DNA from: Rhodopirellula europaea 6C
GTDB lineage: Bacteria > Planctomycetota > Planctomycetia > Pirellulales > Pirellulaceae
DNA length: 53,460 nucleotides
Direction: 5' to 3'
Assembly (NCBI RefSeq): GCF_000338295.1
Contig: NZ_ANMO01000040.1
Location: forward strand, 1 to 53,460
The notes beneath the pieces are model-generated. The model was not told the origin of the DNA and searched no databases. It was given only the letters and a program-made list of their open reading frames with translations. The translations under genes and the position numbers were made by a program. Shown piece by piece: positions 34,388 through 43,090 of this stretch (position 1 is the stretch's first letter; each line of letters begins with the position of its first letter).

Positions 34388-35911
34388 TTGAATATCGTCT
34401 ACCTGACGACCGAAGCCGTTCCATTCGCCAAAACCGGTGGTCTCGCCGACGTCTGTGGCACGCTGCCCAAAGTTGTCGCCGCTCAAGGGCATCGCTGTGC
34501 GGTCATCATGCCCGCCTTTTCGTCGATTGAACGATCGTTGCAACCGATCGAGACGACCGATATCAGCTTCGCGGTTCCGATGTCGGATCAGAAGCTGATC
34601 GGTTGTCGGTTGTTGAAGAGCCATCTGCCGAAAGATCCCAACGATCCGGAGGACTCGGCCGAGGTCCCGGTTTATTTCATCGATCAACCGCAATACTTTC
34701 GGCGTCCCTCGCTCTACGGCGACGCCAACGGAGATTACCACGACAACGCCGAACGATTCATCTTCTACTGTCGCGCCGCGATCATCGCGATGACTCGACT
34801 GGGCTATCCGGTTGATTTGGTGCACTGCAACGACTGGCAATCGGCACTGGTACCGGCTTTGTTGCGAGCGGCATCTGACAACGTGGCAAAGACTCAGCCG
34901 ATTGCGACGATGCTGTCGATTCACAACATGGCGTATCAAGGCAACTTTGGTTTCGATGCGTTCCCGTGGACTGGTTTGAGCTGGGATCACTTCCGACCGG
35001 AGTCATTCGAGTACTACAACCAGCTGAACTTTTTGAAAACCGGCGTCGTGACCTCCGACGTTGTGTCGACGGTCAGCCCCACGTACGCCCTGGAGATTCA
35101 AACGCCACAATACGGCTGCGGCCTGGATTCGATCCTGCAAGGCATCCCGCAACCTGTCGCGGGAATCATCAACGGAATCGACACAAACATTTGGAATCCC
35201 GAAACCGATCCACACCTGAAACGCAATTACAGCGTGGAGGATTGGGCCGACGCGAAGATCGACAACAAACTCGCGTTGCAAGCCGAAGTGGGTTTGCCAC
35301 AGGATCCCGACGTTCCGTTGCTGGGATTGATCGGTCGCTTGGCCGATCAAAAAGGTTGGGACCTGATCCTTCCAGTCTTGAAACAACACCTCGCTGAATC
35401 ACGCCCAACGCAGTGGGTCGTGCTAGGCAGCGGCGATCCCAAAATTGAGACTCAACTGCGCGAGTTGACTGAGCAACATCCGGAACAACTGGCCGCTTAC
35501 ATCGGTTTCAGCGATGCATTGGCTCATCGCATCGAAGCATCGAGCGACATATTCATCATGCCCAGCCACTACGAACCCTGTGGGCTGAACCAACTCTATA
35601 GCCTTCGTTACGGAACACCTTGCGTTGTCACCAAGACTGGCGGCTTGGCGGACACAATCGTCGATGCGACTCCGGAGAACGTCGCGGCAAACCTTGCGAC
35701 AGGATTCCATTTGAATGACAGCAGTGCCGGTGCGCTTGACCACGCGATCAACCGGGCTCTGCAGCTTCGATATCACTCTCCTGAAAATTGGAAAAATCTT
35801 GTCGAATTCGGCATGTCGCAAGATTGGACGTGGAGGAAGAGTGCAGACCAATATATTCAGCTTTATGCCCGCACAATTTCCCTAAATCGTCGAAGGCGAT
35901 CGGAAGGCTAG
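34388..35911 (+). CDS. glgA: Glycogen synthase (ADP-glucose type, GT5)
   Basis: A 507-aa cytoplasmic enzyme that extends alpha-1,4-glucan from ADP-glucose. The start is TTG 34388, because it yields the conserved N-terminus NIVYLTTEAVPFAKTGGLAD with the KTGGLAD substrate motif; there is no ATG in a suitable place. Other motifs: DLVHCNDWQSALVPALLR, MLSIHNMAYQGNF, GIINGIDTNIWNPETD, IGRLADQKGWDLI, and the C-terminal PSHYEPCGLNQLYSLRYGT followed by a second KTGGLADTI. Length is normal. It is followed after about 75 bases by the GalT-family gene and is divergent from the pseudokinase gene across about 160 bases. Confidence 0.96.
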   Translation: MNIVYLTTEAVPFAKTGGLADVCGTLPKVVAAQGHRCAVIMPAFSSIERSLQPIETTDISFAVPMSDQKLIGCRLLKSHLPKDPNDPEDSAEVPVYFIDQPQYFRRPSLYGDANGDYHDNAERFIFYCRAAIIAMTRLGYPVDLVHCNDWQSALVPALLRAASDNVAKTQPIATMLSIHNMAYQGNFGFDAFPWTGLSWDHFRPESFEYYNQLNFLKTGVVTSDVVSTVSPTYALEIQTPQYGCGLDSILQGIPQPVAGIINGIDTNIWNPETDPHLKRNYSVEDWADAKIDNKLALQAEVGLPQDPDVPLLGLIGRLADQKGWDLILPVLKQHLAESRPTQWVVLGSGDPKIETQLRELTEQHPEQLAAYIGFSDALAHRIEASSDIFIMPSHYEPCGLNQLYSLRYGTPCVVTKTGGLADTIVDATPENVAANLATGFHLNDSSAGALDHAINRALQLRYHSPENWKNLVEFGMSQDWTWRKSADQYIQLYARTISLNRRRRSEG

Positions 35912-35986
35912 TTTGCGACGTTCGTTTTCGCCGTTGTTGGAGAAGATTGGGGATGCATCTCGGTTCTGGACTGCTACATTGCAGGG

Positions 35987-37450
35987 ATGAATATTGAGCG
36001 GGGAGGTCTAACCACTCTGCCGTCCGCCCTACGATCGCGAGTCGAATCGATGAAGACACAACAGTCAGGAGTCAACATCGATCCGCGTCAAACTTCGCTG
36101 TGTGAGACCTCCCGAACTGCTGAACATTCGCTTCCCACGGAACAAAACGGATTGGACACGCAAAGCGTTTCCGACCTGCAGACCGAGCGTGACAAGCCCG
36201 ATCCTACGCGCAAGCGTCCGCCAGCGACAAAAACAGAATTCGATCGTTCCACCACGTCGCAACGTGCGGAGGATTTGGTCAATCGCATGGTCGACGCCGA
36301 AATCCTCGATCAACCCAACCAAGACGGTCGGTACGTTGACTTTCCCAACGAGTCACACGTTCAAACCGGTCGCTCGCGAAAAGATCCGATTTCGGGCAGT
36401 TGGACAATATTCGCTCCCGGCCGTGCTCGTCGTCCTGATCAATTCAAATCTCATCGGCCAAAACCTGACGCGTCGATGGATTGCCCGTTTTGCCACGGCA
36501 ACGAAAACCTGACACCTGCCTCGGTGTGGTCAGCGAAATTGTCGGAAGACGAGGAAGCCGTTCCACAGTCTTCTGATTGGACCGTTCGAGTCGTTCCGAA
36601 CTTGTTTCCGGCTATCAAACCTGAAGGCAACACTGAGCTCAAACCCACCGCTGCCGACGACGAAGCAGAAACTCGTCTGTCGCCATTCGCTCAATCGTTG
36701 TTTGTTGAAGAGATCGCATCGGGTGGCCACGAGGTCATCATCGAAGCCGCTCGCCACACTCGCTCACTCAGCGAACTGAACTTGGCAGAGATCGCCCTCG
36801 CGTTTTCTGCTTATGCAGCCCGGATGCGTCATTGGCGGCAACAACCCGGCATCCAGTTTATCAGTCTGTTCAAAAACGTCGGCCGTGATGCCGGTGCTTC
36901 GTTGCAGCACAGCCATAGCCAACTCATCGCGTCGAACCACTTGCCGCACTCGGTTCGCGAAGTCAACAAACGCATGCGATCGCACTTCGATCGTTACGGA
37001 CGCTGTTTGCAGTGCGACGTTTTGCAGGCTGAACTGGAACGCAAAGAACGGATCGTTCATCAATCCGATTCGCTGGTCGCCTATTGCCCTCACGCCAGTC
37101 GGTTCCCATACCTGATTCGAATCACGTCCAAAATGCACGTGGGTTGTTTCGAAGACCTTTCGGTTTCGATGAACGAAGAAGTCGCCCGTTTGGTACTGCG
37201 AAGCGTTCGTTGGCTCGAAGCAATCATTCCCGGCGTCGCTTACAACATGATGCTGCACACCGGTCCTGCGGGTGACCAGCACGACAACAAAACGCACCAC
37301 TGGAGCCTTGAATTGGCACCACGAATTGGTCGTTTGGCCGGATATGAACTGAGTTCCGGTGGAATGATCAATACGGTGTACCCCGAGGCAGCCGCGGACG
37401 AATTCCGCCATCAAGCCCGACGCAGCGATCCGCGTCACGCCCTGCGATAG
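35987..37450 (+). CDS. GalT-family hexose-1-phosphate nucleotidyltransferase
   Basis: A 487-aa protein in the histidine-triad GalT family. The first about 100 residues are polar and probably disordered; ATG 36050 is an alternative start. The zinc site begins at C166-P-F-C169. HEVIIEAARHTRSL follows, and the nucleotidyl-accepting active site is H308-S-H310-S-Q312. A second CxxC (RCLQCDV) lies near residue 342. The active site HSHSQ differs from classical GalT (HPHxQ) and matches the variant seen in ADP-glucose phosphorylase. The upstream neighbour is glgA, which uses ADP-glucose, so a role in sugar-nucleotide balance is inferred. Whether it acts on UDP-galactose or ADP-glucose is not settled by sequence. 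Confidence 0.85.
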   Translation: MNIERGGLTTLPSALRSRVESMKTQQSGVNIDPRQTSLCETSRTAEHSLPTEQNGLDTQSVSDLQTERDKPDPTRKRPPATKTEFDRSTTSQRAEDLVNRMVDAEILDQPNQDGRYVDFPNESHVQTGRSRKDPISGSWTIFAPGRARRPDQFKSHRPKPDASMDCPFCHGNENLTPASVWSAKLSEDEEAVPQSSDWTVRVVPNLFPAIKPEGNTELKPTAADDEAETRLSPFAQSLFVEEIASGGHEVIIEAARHTRSLSELNLAEIALAFSAYAARMRHWRQQPGIQFISLFKNVGRDAGASLQHSHSQLIASNHLPHSVREVNKRMRSHFDRYGRCLQCDVLQAELERKERIVHQSDSLVAYCPHASRFPYLIRITSKMHVGCFEDLSVSMNEEVARLVLRSVRWLEAIIPGVAYNMMLHTGPAGDQHDNKTHHWSLELAPRIGRLAGYELSSGGMINTVYPEAAADEFRHQARRSDPRHALR

Positions 37451-37557
37451 GCAATCGGGCTCCCGCCTCGACGCACCTCGCCCAATGATTGCTTGCTTGA
37501 GATAGAATGTGGCTCCGATTGCCCACATCCTGTCCACCCAATCAAGCTTGAGCAGCC

Positions 37558-38601
37558 ATGAAAAAGCGTTGTCACGCCATCACCGCATTCGCATTTGCAG
37601 TTTGCTTTCTATCCACCCTGACCTCACTTCATGCGGCGGATCACTTGGTGTTCGAGCCCGCCGAAGGCAAGTCCAACGGCAAACACATCGTGCTGATCTC
37701 GGGCGATGAAGAATACCGAACCGAAGAATCCTGCCCGATGCTCGGGAAGATTCTCAGCCAAACCCACGGCTTCAAGTGCACCGTGCTGTTCGCCATCGAC
37801 AAAGAAACCGGCGGCATCAACCCGTACCAAATCGACAACATCCCCGGCACCGAAGCACTCAACGATGCGGACCTGATGATCCTGGCGACTCGTTGGCGAG
37901 TCCTTCCCGACGATCAACTCGATCCGATCTTGAATTTCATCAACGCGGGCAAGCCAATCATCGCCTATCGCACCGCGACTCACGCTTTCAAAAGCGGTCA
38001 CTACGGTGACTACGACTGGGCCAACTTTGGAATCAACGTGGTCGGCGAGAACTGGCACTCGCACCATGGCAAACACAAAGTCGAAGGCGGCCGCGCGGTC
38101 ATCGTGGAAGACAACGCCAACCATCCGATCTTGAACGACGTTGCCGACATCTACACACCCTCGGACATCTACGGCGTTGTCCATCTCGACGAATCCGCCG
38201 CTACGGTCTTGCTGCGAGGCATGGTGATTCAGCACCTCGACCCAGCCGCTCCTCCGGTTGAGGCGAAGAACGATCCAATGATGCCGCTAGCTTGGTTGAA
38301 ACCTTACGAAGCCCCGTCGGGAAAAACCGGTCAGTGCGTGGCCACCACCGCCGGTGCCGCCGTCGACTTTCGCAGCGAAGACCTACGTCGCTTGATCGTC
38401 AACGCCAGCTACTTCCTCACCGGAATGGACGTCCCAAAATCAGCCGACGTTTCATTCATTGATCCGTATGTGCCATCGTTCTACGGTTTCGAAACCGGAA
38501 AACTGTACCGCGAGCGTGACCTTCGCGTGGAAGAGTTCGATCTCGGTTCATCCGCGACCGTCTTTACCCCCAAAGGCTCATTCGCGCCCATCGCTCACTG
38601 A
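37558..38601 (+). CDS. Exported ThuA-domain protein
   Basis: A 347-aa protein with a signal peptide (AFAFAVCFLSTLTSLHA). The ThuA fold, related to class I glutamine amidotransferases, follows: KHIVLISGDEEYRTEES, a strand-helix unit with ALNDADLMILATRWRVL, and KPIIAYRTATHAFKSG. The conserved nucleophile Cys of true amidotransferases is not at the expected elbow, as is usual for ThuA. NWHSHHGKHKVEG and PSDIYGVVHLDESAATVLLR lie further on. ThuA proteins in planctomycetes are often beside sugar dehydrogenases and DUF1080 proteins and may act on carbohydrate derivatives; neither neighbour here confirms it. Confidence 0.88.
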   Translation: MKKRCHAITAFAFAVCFLSTLTSLHAADHLVFEPAEGKSNGKHIVLISGDEEYRTEESCPMLGKILSQTHGFKCTVLFAIDKETGGINPYQIDNIPGTEALNDADLMILATRWRVLPDDQLDPILNFINAGKPIIAYRTATHAFKSGHYGDYDWANFGINVVGENWHSHHGKHKVEGGRAVIVEDNANHPILNDVADIYTPSDIYGVVHLDESAATVLLRGMVIQHLDPAAPPVEAKNDPMMPLAWLKPYEAPSGKTGQCVATTAGAAVDFRSEDLRRLIVNASYFLTGMDVPKSADVSFIDPYVPSFYGFETGKLYRERDLRVEEFDLGSSATVFTPKGSFAPIAH

Positions 38602-38654
38602 GCGGAACGGCGATCGATGCTGTTGAGGATGGCAACCGACGCGACTGCCAGTTT

Positions 38655-40013
38655 TCATTCCTCAGCACTGGCAATGATCGGGGCGGTCACACTGCCCGCC
38701 CCGGGACGAATCGAGAGCACTCGCATGCCGATCGATTTCAACGAATGCTTGGGAAGAACGGCTCCCACCAACAATCCCAAGCAAAGCAACCGGCCGGCCG
38801 AAGAGAGACCGAACAAGTAGTAGTAAGTCAGTGACGTCGTTCCCCAATACGCCAAGATCGCGGCTCCGGCCAAGGCACCCGCACAAATAGCGAGCGTGTT
38901 GGCGAAGTTGTGATAGGTCAACAACCGGGTTCGATGTTTCGCGGGCAAGGTCTCGAAGAACATCAGGAAGAACCCCAGCTCGTACGCGGCCCAAGCAATG
39001 CCACTGAGGATCTGAATGATCGCTAACCAAATCAGGTTGGTCGAAACAATCCACAGCGATGCCAGCGGCACCAATCCGATGCCGCCGAACCACAGCACCT
39101 TCGCCGCACCGGACTCTTCCGCGATGCGTCCCCAAAATGCGAATGAGATGACTTTGCTGAGGAAGGCGAGTGCGATCAGACCGACGTAGACGACGTAGTC
39201 AAATTCCAACTGCCCCAGCATGTACGGCACAAAGTATGGGCCGCTGAGTTGAATAAAAACTTGCATGGCGACCAAGTAAGCCAGTAATCGAATGGCCGAT
39301 CGATCGTCCACTCGTTCTTCAGCTGGCTTCTCCGCCACATCTTTCTGAGGAGGCTCGATGTGGTTTGCAACCTGCGATCCGTTTCGAGTCCGGTGCAGGA
39401 AACTCGCGGAGACCAAACGCAACATCGCGGCGACCAAGAACAATCCGGCAAACCCGGTCAACGCCATGTCTTGGTGGGACGTCCATTGCAACACCAAGCC
39501 GGCGACCATCAATCCGGAGAACGTACAGATCTGTTGCAGCCGAGATCGCTTTGAAAAGAATCGTGCGCGTCCCGCGACGGGAACGATCTGTTCGATCCAG
39601 GTGTTCCATGCAGGCCCGGTCGACAGGCCCGCGGCCCAGTATACCGACGCGATCAACAGGAACATCACGATCGACAGACTTCCGGTCCAGGCCGCATACG
39701 CCAGCGGCAAAAACGCGAGCGATTGCAACACCGCGCCCGCAACGATCCAACGTCGGTAGCCGCCAATCCAAGAGATGGCCTTGGGCGAGACCAACTGGAT
39801 CACTCCGCCGACCAGCAGCGGAATGCTGGCGATCAAACCCGACGCGGTTTCGCTCAGCCCCACCGCCAACGCGAACGCGGAAAAGTAGGTTTCACCGCAT
39901 CCAACCATGCCGCCAAAACACGCCGCATCACCCAAGCTTCGGGCGAGGTTCCGGTCGCTCTTGCCAGCTGAAGAAGTGCGATGAATCGTTGCGGGATTGA
40001 GGATTCGGTCCAT
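38655..40013 (-). CDS. Major facilitator superfamily transporter
   Basis: A 452-aa membrane protein starting at ATG 40013; a TTG at 40016 would add one residue. About 12 hydrophobic segments alternate with short loops, with a longer charged cytoplasmic loop near the middle (NHIEPPQKDVAEKPAEERVD) that separates two six-helix bundles. The first membrane segment contains GLSETASGLIASIPLLVGG and the second half ends with AGALAGAAILAYWGTTSLTY. The substrate cannot be inferred, and no linked metabolic gene is adjacent. The gene ends 53 bases from the convergent ThuA gene. Confidence 0.88.
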   Translation of the reverse strand: MDRILNPATIHRTSSAGKSDRNLARSLGDAACFGGMVGCGETYFSAFALAVGLSETASGLIASIPLLVGGVIQLVSPKAISWIGGYRRWIVAGAVLQSLAFLPLAYAAWTGSLSIVMFLLIASVYWAAGLSTGPAWNTWIEQIVPVAGRARFFSKRSRLQQICTFSGLMVAGLVLQWTSHQDMALTGFAGLFLVAAMLRLVSASFLHRTRNGSQVANHIEPPQKDVAEKPAEERVDDRSAIRLLAYLVAMQVFIQLSGPYFVPYMLGQLEFDYVVYVGLIALAFLSKVISFAFWGRIAEESGAAKVLWFGGIGLVPLASLWIVSTNLIWLAIIQILSGIAWAAYELGFFLMFFETLPAKHRTRLLTYHNFANTLAICAGALAGAAILAYWGTTSLTYYYLFGLSSAGRLLCLGLLVGAVLPKHSLKSIGMRVLSIRPGAGSVTAPIIASAEE

Positions 40014-40185
40014 CAAAAAGATGCGAAATTGTGGAAGCAGTTGTCAGTCGTGCTTGTACTTCTTTCCCGGTCCATTCAACAGGTCGTTTCTTTGCAAGAC
40101 TGCGGCATTACTGCGCCCACAGCGGCGTCAAACCCCGCCACGTGATAAGATTCTTTCCCCCGCGAAAACCGTGAGGATTCCTTTT

Positions 40186-40191
40186 GAGGAG
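40186..40191 (+). promoter_or_regulatory. Shine-Dalgarno site of the flotillin cluster
   Basis: gaggag ends 8 bases before ATG 40200, one of the strongest ribosome-binding sites in the window, which suggests efficient translation of the first cluster gene. Confidence 0.6.
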
Positions 40192-40199
40192 ACAGACGC

Positions 40200-40922
40200 A
40201 TGTTGGCGATGACTTGGACCGAACGGCTCGACTCCATCCTTGTGGGGCCCATGTGGCCTGCCACCGTTCTGGCCGCGTTGTTTCTGCTCTACGCCCTCGT
40301 CTCGATGCTGGGCATTTTTGAGTTTGGCGTCGACGCGGATGTCGATGTCGACTTGGACATCCCCGATCTAGATGCTCCGGATCTGGCGGGCGACGTCGGT
40401 GGCGATTTAGGCATGGACGCTTCCGGCGAACCCATGCACGGTGACTGGTTTGGCGGTGCGGGCGCGGCCACATTGCGGGCCATGAACCTGGACCGAGTGC
40501 CGCTGGTCGTTTGGTTTTCCGTCTTCAGTGTCCTGTTTTGGGTGATCAGCTTTTACCTGTGGTTTGGTTACGACGTGCGGCGCTACGATCCTGACTTCCT
40601 GACCAGCGGACTGCTGACGATCCGCAACGGCGTCCTGGGGATCGTCGCGACCAAAATGGCGACTTGGCCACTGCACCGAATCATGGTTCCGCCGACCGAA
40701 TTCCACGCCTCCAGCCTGGTTGGCGGAACGGCCACCATCGAAACCCGGCAAGCCGACGAATCGTTCGGTCGTGCACGTTTTGCGACTGATGCGGCCCCTC
40801 TGCTGATTTCCGTCCGAACCGGTGGTGAAATTATCCCAAAAGGGGTACGTGTCACGGTGGTGAACTATGATCAAAACAGCAAAACCTACCTGGTGCGGGC
40901 TGATTCTTCGGCTTCGACGTGA
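40200..40922 (+). CDS. YqiJ/NfeD-like membrane protein with OB-fold tail (flotillin partner)
   Basis: A 240-aa protein. A membrane helix (about 16-37, VLAALFLLYALVSMLGIF) is followed by an Asp-rich acidic loop (VDVDLDIPDLDAPDL), another helix (about 105-125, WFSVFSVLFWVISFYLWF) and possibly a third (GLLTIRNGVLGIVATKM region). The C-terminal 75 residues are beta-rich (SLVGGTATIETRQADESFG, ending ITLVNYD-like VVNYDQNSKTYLVRA), as in the OB fold of YqiJ/NfeD. In E. coli yqiJ sits beside flotillin yqiK, and the same arrangement is seen here with the flotillin gene about 105 bases downstream. Confidence 0.86.
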   Translation: MLAMTWTERLDSILVGPMWPATVLAALFLLYALVSMLGIFEFGVDADVDVDLDIPDLDAPDLAGDVGGDLGMDASGEPMHGDWFGGAGAATLRAMNLDRVPLVVWFSVFSVLFWVISFYLWFGYDVRRYDPDFLTSGLLTIRNGVLGIVATKMATWPLHRIMVPPTEFHASSLVGGTATIETRQADESFGRARFATDAAPLLISVRTGGEIIPKGVRVTVVNYDQNSKTYLVRADSSAST

Positions 40923-41027
40923 TTCGGCGCGCCCCGCTGGCTGATATTCCACGCCTGATCAACAGGCAAAATGTTTTCGGGATTCGTCATCGAATCATCC
41001 CGCAGTCAATCACTCGAAAGAACACTC

Positions 41028-43088
41028 ATGCTGGTTGCTCTCATCACAGATAGCCTCGCTGCGGACGTGGCGATCATTTTGGTCGGGGGACTCTTCCTCG
41101 TCGGCATCGTTGTCGCGCTCTTCTACAAGAGCTACTACGTTAAAGTCGGTCCGGATCGCGCCATCGTGAAATCGGGTTCCGGCGGTGTCAAAGCCGTGAC
41201 CGGCGAAGGCATGCTGATCATCCCGCTGATTCAGCAATACGAGTTCATGGACCTCACGCTGAAAAGCTTTGAGATCCATCGCCAGGGCAGCGAAGGTTTG
41301 ATCTGCCGCGACAACATCCGCGCCGACATCAAAGTCGCGTTCTTTGTGCGTGTCGACAAAAGCCCCGAGGAAATGAAAGAGGTCGCTCAGTCGATCGGTG
41401 CCAAACGCTGTAGCGAACTGGAAACGCTGCGTGAACTGTTCGATGCGAAATTCAGCGAAGCACTGAAAACGGTCGGCAAGCAATTTGACTTCGTCGATCT
41501 GTATGACCAACGCGACAAGTTCAAAGAGGAGATCCTGAAAGTCATCGGCACCGACCTGAACGGTTACCGGCTCGACGACGCCGCGATCGATTACCTGGAA
41601 CAAACACCGTTGGACATGCTCAGTCCAACCAACATCCTCGACGCCGAGGGCATCAAGAAGATCACCGAACTGACCTCGATGGAAAAGGTCAAGGAAAACC
41701 AGTTCACCCGCGACAAAGAAAAGACGCTGAAGAAGCAGGACGTCGAAGCCGAAGAAACGATTCTCGAACTGGAACGTCAACGCGTCGAAGCGGTCGAAAA
41801 ACAACAACGCGAAATCGCGGAAATCACTTCGCGTGAACAAGCCTCGGCTGCGAAAGTCCGCGAAGAGCAACGATTGGAATCCGAACGAGCCCGCATCCAA
41901 ACTGAAGAAGAAATCGGGATCGCCGAAGAGAACAAATCTCGTCAAATCCTGGTCGCGATGCGGAACAAGGAAAAGACGGACGCAGTCGAACTGGAACGCG
42001 TCAATCGCGATCGTGACTTGGAAGCCACCGAACGCATGCGTGTCGTGGGCGTCGCCGATGTCGAAAAAGAAAAGGCGATCGAAGTCGAGAAACGCAACAT
42101 TCAAGAAGTGATTCGCGAACGCGTCGCTGTCGAACGTGCCGTGGTCGAAGAACAAGAACGAATCAAGGACACCGAAGAACACGCCAAGGCCGAACGTCAA
42201 AAAACGGTCCAAATCACCGCCGCTCAAATGAAGGCGGAAGAAGAACTGATCCGTCAAACCAAGCTGGCTCAAGCCGAGAAGGAAAGCAGCGAGTTGCTGG
42301 CTGAAAAAGTCCGCATCGAAGCCGAAGCCAAACGCGACGCTGCGGAAAAAGAAACCGCCGCGACGAAAATGCTGGCCGAAGCCGAAGCCGCCCAAGCCGC
42401 TGCCGCTGGTTTGGCCGAAGCTCAAGTCCAAGAGGCCAAAGCCGTCTCACTGGAAAAAGAAGGCATGGCCGAAGCCAAGGTTTCTCGCGAGAAATACACG
42501 GCCGAAGCGACCGGTATCACCGAGAAAGCCGAAGCGATGAAGAAGCTGGACGGCGTCGGCAAAGAACACGAAGAGTTCAAACTCAAACTCGAGAAAGAGA
42601 AGTTCGTCGAAGTTGCTGCGATCGAAGCTCAACGCGGAATTGCCGAAAGCCAAGCCGGTGTCATCGGCGAAGCCTTGCAAGCCGCTCGAATCGACATCGT
42701 CGGTGGCGACGGAGAATTCTTCGAACAGATCACTTCCGCAGTCAAAGGCGGCAAAGCGATCGACCGATTTGTCTACAACAGCCAAGTCGCGACGGACGTC
42801 AAGAACACGTTCTTCGACGGCAACGCGGACTACTTCCGCGATCAAGTCAAAGAGCTGATCTCACAGTTCGGATTGGACACCGACGGCGTGAAAGACCTTT
42901 CCATCGCGGCATTGATTGCCAAGTTGATGGGCATGTCCAGCACCGACGATGTTCGAACGCAGTTGACCAGCCTGCTCAGCATGGCTGGGACCGCCAACGT
43001 GGCCGACCAAAAGGTCAGTCGCTTGCTCACGTCCGAGCCAAACACCGTTCCAGCGAAGAAAGTCTCGCCTAACGGGAAGAAGGCCTGA
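41028..43088 (+). CDS. Flotillin-like SPFH protein (YqiK family)
   Basis: From ATG 41028 the protein is 686 aa; ATG 40971 would add 19 residues and cannot be ruled out. A membrane anchor lies near residues 12-33 (VAIILVGGLFLVGIVVALFY), then an SPFH domain (about 35-210) with VKVGPDRAIVKSGSGG, LKSFEIHRQGSEGLICRDN and ADIKVAFFVRVDKSP. Residues about 220-570 are a very long Glu/Ala/Lys coiled coil (for example EAEETILELERQRVEAVE), typical of flotillins, which form oligomeric membrane scaffolds. The C-terminal region contains ITSAVKGGKAIDRFVYNS. Only two bases separate it from the giant ATPase gene. Confidence 0.95.
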   Translation: MLVALITDSLAADVAIILVGGLFLVGIVVALFYKSYYVKVGPDRAIVKSGSGGVKAVTGEGMLIIPLIQQYEFMDLTLKSFEIHRQGSEGLICRDNIRADIKVAFFVRVDKSPEEMKEVAQSIGAKRCSELETLRELFDAKFSEALKTVGKQFDFVDLYDQRDKFKEEILKVIGTDLNGYRLDDAAIDYLEQTPLDMLSPTNILDAEGIKKITELTSMEKVKENQFTRDKEKTLKKQDVEAEETILELERQRVEAVEKQQREIAEITSREQASAAKVREEQRLESERARIQTEEEIGIAEENKSRQILVAMRNKEKTDAVELERVNRDRDLEATERMRVVGVADVEKEKAIEVEKRNIQEVIRERVAVERAVVEEQERIKDTEEHAKAERQKTVQITAAQMKAEEELIRQTKLAQAEKESSELLAEKVRIEAEAKRDAAEKETAATKMLAEAEAAQAAAAGLAEAQVQEAKAVSLEKEGMAEAKVSREKYTAEATGITEKAEAMKKLDGVGKEHEEFKLKLEKEKFVEVAAIEAQRGIAESQAGVIGEALQAARIDIVGGDGEFFEQITSAVKGGKAIDRFVYNSQVATDVKNTFFDGNADYFRDQVKELISQFGLDTDGVKDLSIAALIAKLMGMSSTDDVRTQLTSLLSMAGTANVADQKVSRLLTSEPNTVPAKKVSPNGKKA

Positions 43089-43090
43089 TC

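Noticed and set aside
37450-37523. Inverted 9-bp pair (ggcaatcgg / ccgattgcc) before the ThuA gene, considered as an operator
   Set aside because: The arms are 56 bases apart and appear only once; chance is as likely as function.
41010-42431. A 473-aa open frame antisense to the flotillin gene
   Set aside because: It mirrors the coiled-coil coding sequence; its translation is an unnatural Phe/Asp/Leu-rich string produced by GAA/GCC-rich codons read backwards.
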